Notes: generated from the sequence alone by a model not told the origin. Shown: positions 34,429-43,406, counted from the stretch's first letter. The stretch: 64,000 nucleotides of DNA from JAICJR01 sp036494715 (GCA_036494715.1 DASXNY010000016.1:1-64000), one strand, 5' to 3'. Program-made: numbers and translations.

Positions 34429-35889
34429 GTGCCTTCTCCGGGGGTCATCAGTCTCAGCCAGGGGCACCTGTCTGAGATCGGGCGACGCGGGCTTCCGGTG
34501 CCCGTCTACGATCGCCGCGGGCTCGCGCCGCGGATCGTCCACATTGGCGTCGGCGGCTTTCACCGCGCGCACCTCGCCGTGTACACGCACGAGCTGGCTT
34601 CGGGCGGCGGCGATTGGGGGATCGTCGGCCTCGGGCTCCTCCCGCAGGACGCGAAGATGGCCGCCGCACTGGGGGCGCAGGACTGTCTCTACACCCTGAT
34701 CGAGAAGGGGAACGGGCCGGCCTTCGCGGAGGTGATCGGCTCGATCATCCGCTACGTGCACGCGCCGGACGATCACGACGCGGCGATTGCCACGCTCGTC
34801 GCCTCGCCTGCAACGTCGATTCTGTCGATGACCGTGACCGAGGGCGGCTACACCGAGCCACCAATTGGGCAGCCCACATCCGGGCCGGCGGCGACCTTCG
34901 ATCGCCTCGCCGCCGCGCTGGCGGCCCGTCGCGAGCGCGGGGCCGGATCGCTGACGATCCTCAGTTGCGACAACCTGCCGGGCAACGGCGACGCCGCCCG
35001 CCGCGTCACGCTTTCCGCCGCCGCGCGCCTCGATCCGTCGCTGCCCGCGTGGATCGAGGGGCACTGCTCGTTCCCCAACTCGATGGTCGACCGCATCACG
35101 CCGGCGACCGCTGACGCCGACCGCGAGTGGCTGCGCGACTCCGCCGGGGTCGACGACCGCTGGCCGGTCGTCGCCGAGCCGTTTCGGCAGTGGGTGATGC
35201 AGGACGACTTCGCAGCGGGGCGACCGCCGTGGGAAGACGTCGGGGCGCTGTTCACCGACCGCATCGACGATTGGGAGCTGTACAAGCTACGCCTGCTCAA
35301 CGCCGGGCATTCGTCCATCGCGTACCTTTCAGCGCTGGCCGGTATCACCTTCGTCCACGAGGCAATGGCGGTCCCAGTGATTCGCAAGTTCCTCGATCAG
35401 CTGCTCCATTGCGAGGCCATGCCCACGCTGGTCGAGATCCCCGGACATCCCAGGGAGGAGTACATCGCTTCGGTCCTCGAGCGGTTCTCGAACCCGGGCG
35501 TGCAGGACCAGATCGCCCGCGTATGCGTCGACGGCAGCTCGAAGTTCCCCAAGTTCCTGATCCCGACGGTCGCGCGCCAGCTCGAGGTCGGCGGACCAAT
35601 CGAACGAGCCGCGGCGGCGCTGGCCGGCTGGGCGCGGTATCTCGCCGTGGAGGATCCGGCGCACCAGGCGGCCGACGCCAACTGGGAGATGGCGCGCCGG
35701 CACGCGCTCGAAGCGAGCTCCGATCCGGTCGCCTTCCTGGAGTTCGACGCGGTGTTCCCGCCGGCGCTGAAGGAGTCGCGCCGCTTCCGACAGGCGTTCT
35801 CGACCGCGTACCTCCGGATCGCCGACGCAGGCCCGCTGGCGGCGATGCAGCCCGAGCCGGGCGTAGAGCGAACGGAAGTCATTCCCTGA
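34429..35889 (+). CDS. mannitol dehydrogenase family polyol 2-dehydrogenase
   Basis: 486 residues from GTG 34429, the usual length of long-chain secondary alcohol dehydrogenases. In-frame starts upstream (34351, 34396, 34420) lie in or before the promoter. The Rossmann motif is IVHIGVGGFHRAHLAVY. The substrate pocket has SCDNLPGNG. The catalytic Lys (about residue 286) lies in YKLRLLNAGHSSIAYL. These enzymes oxidise mannitol, arabinitol or related polyols to the 2-ketose with NAD+. The divergent polyol importer and the PfkB kinase downstream make a catabolic route. The DeoR gene overlaps its stop (TGATG). Confidence 0.92.
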   Translation: MPSPGVISLSQGHLSEIGRRGLPVPVYDRRGLAPRIVHIGVGGFHRAHLAVYTHELASGGGDWGIVGLGLLPQDAKMAAALGAQDCLYTLIEKGNGPAFAEVIGSIIRYVHAPDDHDAAIATLVASPATSILSMTVTEGGYTEPPIGQPTSGPAATFDRLAAALAARRERGAGSLTILSCDNLPGNGDAARRVTLSAAARLDPSLPAWIEGHCSFPNSMVDRITPATADADREWLRDSAGVDDRWPVVAEPFRQWVMQDDFAAGRPPWEDVGALFTDRIDDWELYKLRLLNAGHSSIAYLSALAGITFVHEAMAVPVIRKFLDQLLHCEAMPTLVEIPGHPREEYIASVLERFSNPGVQDQIARVCVDGSSKFPKFLIPTVARQLEVGGPIERAAAALAGWARYLAVEDPAHQAADANWEMARRHALEASSDPVAFLEFDAVFPPALKESRRFRQAFSTAYLRIADAGPLAAMQPEPGVERTEVIP

Positions 35890-36674
35890 TGGCCTCCCGG
35901 GGCAACGGCAGCCGGCTCCAGCACGATCGCCAGCACGCGATCTACATGCTCGCCCTGCGCCAGGGCTCGGTCGATGTGGCGGACCTCGCGGACCGCTACG
36001 GCGTCACGACCGAGACGATCCGCCGCGACCTCTCCGACATGCAAAAGCGGCAGCTGCTTCGCCGCGTCCACGGCGGCGCGATTCCCATTGAGCAGATGAC
36101 GCACGAGCCGCTCGTTGAGGCGCGCGACATGGTCAACGCCGAAGAGAAGCTGCGCATCGCGACAATGGCCATCGCCGAGATCCCCGAGCGCGGCTCGGTG
36201 ATCATCGACTCCGGGTCAACCGGCCAGCGTTTGGCCCAAGTCTTCCCGGTCGACCGCGACATCCACGTGGTTACGAACTCGCTCCTCAGTGCCCTCACGC
36301 TCAGCCGCCGCGGCCTTCGCGAGCTCACCGTGCTGGGTGGAGCCGTGCGCACGAAACGGCACGCCATGGTCGACGACACGACGCGTGAGGAGCTCCAGTC
36401 CATGGTCATCGACGTGCTGTTCATGAGCTGCGACGGCCTGTCGTTCCAGCACGGCCTCACGACGCCGTACCGCGAGGAGCACATGATCAAGCGGGCCATG
36501 ATCCAGCGCGCGCGCCGGGTGGTCGCAATGGTGGACCACTCCAAGTTCGGTAACGCGCAGATGTTCAGCTTCGCGGCACTAGACGAGCTCGACATGCTCA
36601 TCACCGACACGCGGGCGGACCCCGACGCCGTCGACATCCTCACCAGCGAGGGCATCTCGGTCCGCTGTGCCTGA
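35889..36674 (+). CDS. DeoR/GlpR-family transcriptional regulator
   Basis: 261 residues. The N-terminal helix-turn-helix (about 12-65) has VDVADLADRYGVTTETIRRD and LLRRVHGGAI, the DeoR signature. The C-terminal sensor domain has IIDSGSTGQRLAQ and HVVTNSLLSALTLS, the sugar-phosphate binding loops of the DeoRC fold. It usually represses until a phosphorylated sugar binds. Its start shares one base with the dehydrogenase stop, so it probably regulates its own operon and the divergent importer. Confidence 0.92.
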   Translation: MASRGNGSRLQHDRQHAIYMLALRQGSVDVADLADRYGVTTETIRRDLSDMQKRQLLRRVHGGAIPIEQMTHEPLVEARDMVNAEEKLRIATMAIAEIPERGSVIIDSGSTGQRLAQVFPVDRDIHVVTNSLLSALTLSRRGLRELTVLGGAVRTKRHAMVDDTTREELQSMVIDVLFMSCDGLSFQHGLTTPYREEHMIKRAMIQRARRVVAMVDHSKFGNAQMFSFAALDELDMLITDTRADPDAVDILTSEGISVRCA

Positions 36675-37461
36675 TTCGGGCGAAGCTCCGGCCCCCGTCG
36701 AGCTGGAGGCGCTCGCGGCGACCACGGCGCAGACCGCGGGGGCGCTCGTCGCCGCGGCATACGGCCGGCCCCACCGCGTTGATCGGAAGTCCTCCCCGAC
36801 CGATGTGGTCACGCAGACCGACTTGCGCGCCGAGGATCTCATCAGGCGGCACCTGCTCAATGCCACATCCCGGGCCGGGATCCTCGGCGAGGAGGGCAAG
36901 GCCACGGCGCCTACCGCGCGATTGCAGTGGGTGATCGACCCGCTCGACGGAACCGTCAACTTCCTCTACGGCGTGCCGCTTTTCGCCGTCAGCATCGCGG
37001 CCGCGATCGATGGCGAGGTGGTGGCCGGCGCCGTGATCGACGTCCTACGCAACGAGCTCTTCACTGCGCGTCTGGGTGGCGGGGCGCGACTCGACGGCGA
37101 GCCGATCGGGGTGTCGGAATGCGCCGCGCTGCCGGGTGCGCTGGTGACGACAGGGTTCTCCTACCACGCCGAACGGCGGGCGCTGCAGGGCGAGGTGGCC
37201 AACCGCGTTCTCTACCGGGCCCGCGACCTTCGCTGCTTCGGGTCGGCTGCACTCGAGCTCTGCTGGGTCGCCGCCGGGCGAGTGGACGCGTACTTCCAGC
37301 GCGACACGGAGATCTGGGACCGCGCGGCAGGCGCGCTCATCGCCGCGGAGGCAGGGGCCCGCACGGAGCTGCCGTGCCCCGAGAACGACGACCTCGTGAT
37401 CGCCGCCGCCCCGCGCATTTTCGACGACCTCTGGACGGTCGTTCAGTCCGACGCGGCCTGA
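36667..37461 (+). CDS. inositol monophosphatase family phosphatase
   Basis: 264 residues from GTG 36667, overlapping the regulator gene by eight bases. Metal-binding motifs are complete: GEEG near residue 76, DPLDGTVNF near 95 and WDRAAGALIA near 218. Such enzymes are Mg2+-dependent and act on inositol 1-phosphate, histidinol phosphate, fructose 1,6-bisphosphate or similar. In this operon a sugar or polyol phosphate is the likely substrate. Its end overlaps the convergent phosphotransferase gene by 19 bases. Confidence 0.9.
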   Translation: MPDSGEAPAPVELEALAATTAQTAGALVAAAYGRPHRVDRKSSPTDVVTQTDLRAEDLIRRHLLNATSRAGILGEEGKATAPTARLQWVIDPLDGTVNFLYGVPLFAVSIAAAIDGEVVAGAVIDVLRNELFTARLGGGARLDGEPIGVSECAALPGALVTTGFSYHAERRALQGEVANRVLYRARDLRCFGSAALELCWVAAGRVDAYFQRDTEIWDRAAGALIAAEAGARTELPCPENDDLVIAAAPRIFDDLWTVVQSDAA

Positions 37462-38291
37462 ACGCCGGCGGCGGCAAAGCGCGTCCACACGTCGAGCAGC
37501 GGACCGCTCGGCACCCCCTCGGCCAGGCGGCCCACCGCGCTCACGGCTTGCCAGCGAGCAAGGAGCTCATGGTCGATTTCCAGGTGCTCCTCCAAGCGAG
37601 CGAGGTACGCGTCGGTGAGCGCTCCCAGAGTCGCCCGGTCCGAGCCCGGAAGGTGCTGAGGCGGGGTCGACCCGTCGCTGAGCAGGGTCAGCGACGAGCG
37701 CGCGATATCCGCGATCGGGTCGCCGCGTGAGGCGTCGAACCAGTCGACGATCACCGGACCGTCGGGCCCGACGATCACGTTGCTCGGATGCAGGTCGCCG
37801 TGGCAGAGCCGCGGAGTGCCCACCTGGCGCGGCATGAAATCGAGTGCGCGGGCGAAGGACGGGTCGCGCGTCGCCGCGGTCCGGCGGATCTTGCTCAGCA
37901 GCCGGTCACGCTGGCGAGGCAGCGTCACCGGCGGCACGAGCTCGAACAGTCCGAGCTGGATGTCCGCGAGCAACTGGCCGAGCGCCGAGCTGAGGTCCGG
38001 GCGGTCCACCACGAGCTGCCACATCGAGGTGCCCTCCACGCGTTCCCAGACACTCGCTGTGCGTCCGCCCACCTGCTCGATGCCGAGCAGCCTCGGCGCG
38101 GGCGCGCCGGCCGCGCGAGCGGCCTCGGCGTAGCGCGCCTCGTAGTCGATCCAGCCTTCCGGGGTCGACGGCACCGGTATCTTGACGACCGCGTGTTGGC
38201 CGAAGGCATGCACGGTGGAGCGCGTGCCGCGGGCGACGACGTCACCGGGGAGTGTGGCCTTCACAGGTGGTTGCCTTGCGATCGATTGCAA
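37443..38291 (-). CDS. APH-family small-molecule kinase
   Basis: 282 residues from a TTG start at 38291 without a strong ribosome-binding site; a later start is possible. It has the aminoglycoside phosphotransferase fold: the ATP-lysine region in HAVVKIP, the catalytic loop LCHGDLHPSNVIV and the metal-binding IVDWFDASRGDP. Family members phosphorylate choline, homoserine, fructosamines, aminoglycosides and others. Placement between a phosphatase and a PfkB kinase in a polyol cluster suggests a sugar-related substrate rather than an antibiotic. It ends inside the convergent IMPase gene. Confidence 0.85.
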   Translation of the reverse strand: MQSIARQPPVKATLPGDVVARGTRSTVHAFGQHAVVKIPVPSTPEGWIDYEARYAEAARAAGAPAPRLLGIEQVGGRTASVWERVEGTSMWQLVVDRPDLSSALGQLLADIQLGLFELVPPVTLPRQRDRLLSKIRRTAATRDPSFARALDFMPRQVGTPRLCHGDLHPSNVIVGPDGPVIVDWFDASRGDPIADIARSSLTLLSDGSTPPQHLPGSDRATLGALTDAYLARLEEHLEIDHELLARWQAVSAVGRLAEGVPSGPLLDVWTRFAAAGVQAASD

Positions 38292-38312
38292 CGTACCACC
38301 CCGAGCGAGCGC

Positions 38313-39248
38313 TCAGACCGACGATCTGTCCTCACCGGAAGTCACTTCCACTAGCCGCGGTGGGTCAGCACCGGCGCGCTCGGTTGATCGCGCCGCAACG
38401 GTCGCGCCAAGTCGAGCGGCCTCTTCCATCGACGGCAGCGCGCCGAGCAGCTCGCGGTCAAAACCATGGCCTGCGCACCAGGCCAGAAGCCCCGCGCAGA
38501 AGGCGTCCCCCGCGCCGACCGTGTCGACCACCCGGGCTCGGGGTGGCGTCACTCGTGACTCGCCCTCAGGCGTGAAGAGCAGTACGTCGGAGGGGCCATT
38601 CGTGACGACCACGCAGCGCGTGCGACCCAGGAGCAGCGCGCGCGCCGACTCCGCCATGGTGACCCCGGGGGTGAGGTACGCCAGATCGTCGCTGCTCACC
38701 TTGATCAGGTCGGCTCGCGTCAGCACACGGTCGATCCGCCGCCGCCACGGGCTGGGATCGTCGAGCACGTCCGGCCGCCAGTTGGGATCGACCGCAACCA
38801 GCACGTCGTCGGACACCGCCTCGACCATGCACTCGATCGCATCGCCGACGGGTTCGAGCGCGAGCCCAAGCGTGCCTACATGTAGTGCCCGAGGCGCGAC
38901 CGCGCTGAGGGCGGCGAGCGCCGCGTCGCTCGTCAACGACGCGGCGGCTGTGCCCTCCGTGTAGAAGCGATACCGAGCGCTCCCCGCGCCGTCCAGCTCG
39001 GCCACCGCGAGCGTGGTGGGTCTCCCGCTCTGCACCACCTGGCTGACGTCCACCCCGTCCCGGACGAGCGCCTCACGCAGCACGGTTCCGAACCGGTCGC
39101 TCGACACCGCTCCCAAAAAGGCGCACGTCACCTCCAGGCGCGCCAAACCGCGCGCAACGTTGAAAGGCCCTCCGCCCGGCCGCGGCACAAGCGTCCCGCC
39201 TGCGCCAGGCATCAGATCGATCAAACTCTCGCCGGCGACGGCGATCAT
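38313..39248 (-). CDS. PfkB-family carbohydrate kinase (fructokinase-like)
   Basis: 311 residues from ATG 39248 (MIAVAGESLIDLMPG). Frame upstream of this is open but overlaps no conserved sequence. Signature 1 is GGGPFNVARGLARL. Signature 2, with the catalytic Asp, is DTVGAGDAFCAGLL. Specificity within PfkB is hard to read; fructokinase fits best because the neighbouring dehydrogenase would yield fructose or another ketose. It is followed by the APH-type kinase 21 bases later. Confidence 0.88.
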   Translation of the reverse strand: MIAVAGESLIDLMPGAGGTLVPRPGGGPFNVARGLARLEVTCAFLGAVSSDRFGTVLREALVRDGVDVSQVVQSGRPTTLAVAELDGAGSARYRFYTEGTAAASLTSDAALAALSAVAPRALHVGTLGLALEPVGDAIECMVEAVSDDVLVAVDPNWRPDVLDDPSPWRRRIDRVLTRADLIKVSSDDLAYLTPGVTMAESARALLLGRTRCVVVTNGPSDVLLFTPEGESRVTPPRARVVDTVGAGDAFCAGLLAWCAGHGFDRELLGALPSMEEAARLGATVAARSTERAGADPPRLVEVTSGEDRSSV

Positions 39249-39279
39249 TGGGCGCCCCGTGCTGCGCAGGCGGCGCGGC

Positions 39280-39942
39280 TCACGACTCAGTGCTCGAGTA
39301 GAGGTACGCGGCGGCGAGCGTGCGCCACGGCCGGAAGCGCTCACCGACGGCGTCGACCTCGTCGATCGACGCCGGAGGATCGAGCCCCCAGATCCGCTCG
39401 ACCGCGCGGCGGAGGGCGAGGTCGGCGGCGGGCCAGATGTCGGGCCGGCGCAGCGCGAGCATCAGCACTCCGTCGGCAGTGAACCGGCCGACGCCCTTGA
39501 CCTGGGTGAGTAGGTCCCGGGCCGCGTCGTCGTCGAGGGTGCTCAGCCGATCGAGGTCGAGGCGCCCATCTTCGAGGCGCGCGGCGAGGTCGTGCAGGTA
39601 CGCCGCCTTGGCGCGGGACATGCCGATGCCGCGCAATCTGTCGGCATCGGTGGCGAGCAGCTCGGCCGGTGTGGGCATCCGGCCCCCGTGGAGCGCATTG
39701 AGCCGGCCCAGGATCGCCGCCGCCGATGCGAGCGAGAGCTGCTGGCCGATCACCTGCAGCACGAGTGCTCCCCAGAGGTCGCTCGGCAAGCCGTCGAACA
39801 GAAGGTCGGGGTCGAGAGCGGGTTCCGCGTCGACCAGCTCCGCTATCCGCGGGTCCGCCGCGCGCAGCACTTCGCGCCCGCTCGTCCAGCGGTCAACGGC
39901 CGCTCGCGCCCCGCCGCGATCGGGGGCGGGGGCCTTGCTCAC
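39280..39942 (-). CDS. DNA-3-methyladenine glycosylase, AlkA-like (HhH-GPD)
   Basis: 220 residues from GTG 39942, which overlaps the ligase stop (GTGA). The helix-hairpin-helix is LTQVKGVGRFTADGVLML and the catalytic Asp lies in IWPAADLALRRAV. VIGQQLSLASAAAILGRL is the conserved region of the helical domain. It removes alkylated purines in base excision repair. There is no methyltransferase (Ada) domain. Coupling to a DNA ligase gene suggests a short repair operon: excision then sealing. Confidence 0.9.
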   Translation of the reverse strand: MSKAPAPDRGGARAAVDRWTSGREVLRAADPRIAELVDAEPALDPDLLFDGLPSDLWGALVLQVIGQQLSLASAAAILGRLNALHGGRMPTPAELLATDADRLRGIGMSRAKAAYLHDLAARLEDGRLDLDRLSTLDDDAARDLLTQVKGVGRFTADGVLMLALRRPDIWPAADLALRRAVERIWGLDPPASIDEVDAVGERFRPWRTLAAAYLYSSTES

Positions 39943-40886
39943 CGGGACCGCTCCCGGACGACATCGGCCGGGGGCTTGTCGTCGCGCAACCCGAGAAAGC
40001 GCGGCTGCCGCAGCCGACCGTCGTTGGTCCACTCGGCGAAGCCGATTTGCGCGACGAGCTCGGGCCGGGTCCAATGCACGCCGCGGGGGACCGGTCGCAC
40101 ATCGACAAACGGCGTCTCGGACGTCTCCAGCTTGCGCAGTCGTGCGCCGAGCGTGCGCAGCGTCGCCGCGGTGTACCCGGTCCCGACCTTGCCGGCGTAT
40201 CTAAGCGAGCCATCCTCGTAATAGCCCACGAGCAGCGCCCCGAAATCCGTCCGGCTCCCGGCGGGATCGGTGTAACCGCCGACCACGAGCTCCTGCTCCC
40301 AGACGCACTTCAGCTTCAGCCAGTCCCGCGAGCGGCCGGCGACGTACGGCGCCGCGGCACGCTTGGCGATCAGCCCTTCCCAGCCCGCCCGGCACGCCTG
40401 CGCGAACCGCCCTTGCGAATCGTCGTTCCACGCTTCGCTGAGCTGCAACGCCGCGCTCGGCCGGATCGCCTCCGTGAGGCGCGCCCGGCGCTCGAGCAGA
40501 GGGCTGCCTCTGAGGTCATCGCCATCGAGCTCGAGCAGGTCGAAGACACAGAAGACCACCGGATACGCGGCCACCCGCTCCCCCGAGGGGTTCGTGACCC
40601 CGAGGCGCTGCTGGAGCCGGCTGAACGACGTCGCCTCCCCCTTGAACGCGACCACCTCGCCGTCGAGCAGAAGCTCCCGGTTCCGCTGGCCGGCCAGCGC
40701 GGCGCTCACCTCTGGATACGTGTTGGTGAGGTCCTTGGCCGTGCGCGACTCGAGCCGCACGTCGCCGCCGTCCTTGCGCGCGACGCAGCGCTCACCGTCG
40801 AACTTGCGCTCCAGCAGCCAGTCGTCTCCGAAGTCGCGACGGTCGGTGAGGGTCGCAAGCATCACTGCGGTTGGCATGGCCGACAT
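39939..40886 (-). CDS. ATP-dependent DNA ligase (LigC/LigD-ligase type)
   Basis: 315 residues from ATG 40886; ATG 40877 is a close alternative. The frame stays open to 41303 but that part is antisense to the cupin gene. Adenylation motif I is LLERKFDGERC with the nucleophilic Lys. Motif III region is ELLLDGEVVAFKGE. Motifs IV-V are EGLIAKRAAAPYV and WLKLKC. An OB-fold ends the chain. No polymerase or phosphoesterase domain is attached, unlike full LigD, and no Ku gene is near. Likely a nick-sealing repair ligase working with the coupled glycosylase. Confidence 0.9.
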   Translation of the reverse strand: MSAMPTAVMLATLTDRRDFGDDWLLERKFDGERCVARKDGGDVRLESRTAKDLTNTYPEVSAALAGQRNRELLLDGEVVAFKGEATSFSRLQQRLGVTNPSGERVAAYPVVFCVFDLLELDGDDLRGSPLLERRARLTEAIRPSAALQLSEAWNDDSQGRFAQACRAGWEGLIAKRAAAPYVAGRSRDWLKLKCVWEQELVVGGYTDPAGSRTDFGALLVGYYEDGSLRYAGKVGTGYTAATLRTLGARLRKLETSETPFVDVRPVPRGVHWTRPELVAQIGFAEWTNDGRLRQPRFLGLRDDKPPADVVRERSR

Positions 40887-40955
40887 CGTCCCAAGCGCAA
40901 GGCGAAACCGCTTGCCAGGTTTCGCTACGGAGTTCTTTTGGGACCATCCGGGGTG

Positions 40956-41348
40956 ATGCCTGAACCGTTTACGAAGGTCAACTTGGGGGCGGTGGAGGAC
41001 GTGGCGCCGGGTAACGGGTTCGGCCACCGCTGGGAAGCGCGTGTTGCTCGCGACGCCCTCGCCGCGCAGCAGACGGGTGTCACGCTGTTTCGCCTGCTCC
41101 CCGGCAAGCGCAGCCCGTTCACGCATCGCCACACCGACGCCGAGGAGGTCTACGTCGTCCTTGGCGGAAGCGGCCGAGTCAAGCTCGACGACCAGGTCTT
41201 GGACGTCGGTCCGCTCGACTCCATACGCGTGGCGCCCACCATCGCGCGGGCATTCGAGGCCGGGGAGGATGGCCTCGAGTTCCTCGCCTTTGGTCCTCAT
41301 CACTCAGGGGACGGCGAGCCGGTGGAGGACCCCTGGACGGAGGAGTAG
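40956..41348 (+). CDS. single-domain cupin protein
   Basis: 130 residues from ATG 40956. Cupin motif 1 is present: SPFTHRHTDAEEVYVVLGG has the two His and the Glu of the metal site. In motif 2 the usual His is replaced (VAPTIARAFEAG), so the metal site has three of four ligands. The function of small cupins ranges from enzymes to sugar or metabolite binding and cannot be assigned. It is divergent from the ligase gene. Confidence 0.85.
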   Translation: MPEPFTKVNLGAVEDVAPGNGFGHRWEARVARDALAAQQTGVTLFRLLPGKRSPFTHRHTDAEEVYVVLGGSGRVKLDDQVLDVGPLDSIRVAPTIARAFEAGEDGLEFLAFGPHHSGDGEPVEDPWTEE

Positions 41349-41358
41349 GGACCGCGGG

Positions 41359-42366
41359 CTAGTAGGCGCCGTCGCCCGCCGCCTCGAAGATGCGGCGGGG
41401 GTTGGCCACCATCATCTGGTCGATCTGGGCATCGCTCACGCCGAGCTCGCGCAGCATGTCGAGGCCGACGTCCGACAGCCAGGTCCACGTGCCCCGCTCG
41501 CGTGCGATTTCGTCGACAAGCTCGGGCGGCTCGAGGTCCGAGAACGCGGTCTGGTCGTGGGCCAGCACGATCCGCTCCGCGTGGCCGCGCGCGCAGAGGT
41601 CAGCGACCCAGCCGAGCCGCACCTCGTCGCGCTCCATCGGCGGCCCGGCGGGCGGGCGGAAGCCGAACGAGTCGAAGCCGACGAGCGAGCCGTTCAGGAT
41701 CACCTGCTCGATCTTCCCGACCTCGTCGGGCGGGGTGCGATCGATGTGGCCGACGACGACGCGCCCGAGGTCGACGCCCTCATCCGCGAGCAGGCGCTGC
41801 TGCTCGAGACCGATCGCCGCGCCGTTGGTGTGGGTGAAGATCGGCGCGCCGGTGCGGCGGTGGGCGCGGGCGGCGGCGCGGATCGCCTCTTCCACGCCCG
41901 GCGTGATGCCCGGCGCGTCGGCCACGCACTTGATCACCGCGGCCCTCACCCCGGTGCCGGGGATGCCCTCCTCGACGTCACGGATCATGAAGTCCTCGAT
42001 CTGCTCGCGGCGGCCCTCGAACTGGCGGCCGTGCGCGCGGAAGAGGACGTGCAGTGGCAGGTCGCTCCAGGTGTAGAGCCCGGTGCAGACCAGGATGTTC
42101 ACCGGGCTGCGCTCGGCGACGCGCTTGATCAGCGCCACGTCGCGCCCGACTCCCACCATCGTGCGGTCGACGAGCGTCTGCACGCCGTGGCGCGCCGCCT
42201 CCTCGAGCTTCGCGACGGCGTCGTCCACGCGCGCGTCGACGTCGCCGAAGCGGTCGGGCCAGTTGAGCCGCGTCTCCGCGTCGATCAGGAAGATGTGCTC
42301 GGTGAGCAGCGTGAAGCCGAGCTCGCTCGGGTCCACGCTCGCGCCGCTCGCGGTGGCTACTTCCAC
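41359..42366 (-). CDS. phosphotriesterase-family (amidohydrolase superfamily) protein
   Basis: 335 residues. The TIM-barrel metal ligands of phosphotriesterase-like lactonases are mostly present: carboxylated Lys in RAAVIKCVADAPG, His in GAPIFTHTNG, His in VVVGHIDRT and Asp in VLAHDQTAF. The first motif reads TLLTEHIFL where family members usually have HEH, so the first metal His is Thr. That may reduce one metal site or mark a subfamily. Family activities include lactone, phosphotriester and amide hydrolysis. It is the last gene of the operon after the alcohol dehydrogenase (11-base gap). Confidence 0.82.
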   Translation of the reverse strand: MEVATASGASVDPSELGFTLLTEHIFLIDAETRLNWPDRFGDVDARVDDAVAKLEEAARHGVQTLVDRTMVGVGRDVALIKRVAERSPVNILVCTGLYTWSDLPLHVLFRAHGRQFEGRREQIEDFMIRDVEEGIPGTGVRAAVIKCVADAPGITPGVEEAIRAAARAHRRTGAPIFTHTNGAAIGLEQQRLLADEGVDLGRVVVGHIDRTPPDEVGKIEQVILNGSLVGFDSFGFRPPAGPPMERDEVRLGWVADLCARGHAERIVLAHDQTAFSDLEPPELVDEIARERGTWTWLSDVGLDMLRELGVSDAQIDQMMVANPRRIFEAAGDGAY

Positions 42367-42377
42367 GGCGCGGAAGC

Positions 42378-43406
42378 CTATGCGGGAATCAGGATTCCCC
42401 GTCCCTGGAGGCGGCCGGCGTCGAGGTCTGCCATCGCGTCGTTGATCGCGTCGAGCGGGTAGGTCGAGGTGTGCAACGTCACCTTTCCCTGCGCGGTCAG
42501 CGTCATCAGCTCCTCCAGGTCCGTGTAGGTGCCGACGAGGTTCCCGATGAACGAGATCTCGCGCGAGATCACGTCGATCGTCGGGATGTTGATGTTCTCG
42601 CCATAGCCGATCACGTAGTAGAAGCCGCCGTCGCGCACCATCGCGATGCCGTCCTCGATCGCCCCCTTCTCACCCACGAAGTCGATGATCGCTTCGGCGC
42701 CGAGCCCGTCGGTGAGTTCGCGGACCTTGTCCACGTGCGCGCCGTCGACCTTGATCGCGTGGTCGGCGCCGGTCTCGCCCGCCAGCGCAAGCGCCGCTTC
42801 GGACGGATCGATCACCACCACCTCGGCGGCGGTCATCGCCTTCAGGCACTGGATGCCGATGTGGCCGAGCCCGCCCGCGCCGATCACGACGGCGCGCGTG
42901 CCGGGGCCTAGCACCGGGATCGACTTCTTGACGGCGTGGATCGCTGTGAGGCCGGCGTCGGCCAGCGCGGCGATGTCCTTCGGCTCGAGGGCCGGGTCGA
43001 GCTTGACGACCGAGCGCGCAGAGGTCTTGAGCAAGTCCGCGAAGCCGCCGTCGCGGTCGATACCAGGGAACGAGCCGTTGAGGCAGTGCATGTCATCGCC
43101 TGCGCGGCAGGGGCCACACTGGCCGCACGAGATGTACGGGTGCACGATCACGGTGTCTCCGACCTCGACGTTCGTCACCGCCGCGCCGACAGCGTGGACC
43201 CAGCCGGCGTTCTCGTGGCCGGGCGTGTACGGCAGCTTGACCCCTGACTTCTCCGCCCACTGCCCCTCTTGGATGTGGAGGTCGGTGCGGCAGAGCCCGG
43301 CCGCGCCGATGCGGACGATCACGTCGAGCGGGCCGTCGGCGTTCGGCTCGGCCACCTCATCGAGCTTCAGCGCCTCCCGGTAGGCGTGCAGCCTCGCCGC
43401 CTTCAT
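42378..43406 (-). CDS. zinc-dependent NAD(P)-alcohol dehydrogenase (propane-operon Adh-like)
   Basis: 342 residues, medium-chain family. The catalytic zinc ligands lie in GLCRTDLHI and PGHENAG. The structural zinc site has four Cys in SCGQCGPCRAGDDMHC. The Rossmann motif is VIGAGGLGHIGIQ. The sequence resembles the alcohol dehydrogenase coded beside soluble propane monooxygenase genes (adh1 of Rhodococcus/Gordonia), which oxidises 2-propanol or similar small alcohols. The two genes before it are also typical of those operons. It overlaps the DUF59 gene by four bases. Confidence 0.88.
   Translation of the reverse strand: MKAARLHAYREALKLDEVAEPNADGPLDVIVRIGAAGLCRTDLHIQEGQWAEKSGVKLPYTPGHENAGWVHAVGAAVTNVEVGDTVIVHPYISCGQCGPCRAGDDMHCLNGSFPGIDRDGGFADLLKTSARSVVKLDPALEPKDIAALADAGLTAIHAVKKSIPVLGPGTRAVVIGAGGLGHIGIQCLKAMTAAEVVVIDPSEAALALAGETGADHAIKVDGAHVDKVRELTDGLGAEAIIDFVGEKGAIEDGIAMVRDGGFYYVIGYGENINIPTIDVISREISFIGNLVGTYTDLEELMTLTAQGKVTLHTSTYPLDAINDAMADLDAGRLQGRGILIPA

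Noticed and set aside
40956..41303. Extension of the DNA ligase frame to 41303
   Set aside because: That part is antisense to the cupin gene and precedes the conserved ligase start; no ribosome-binding site at the far start.
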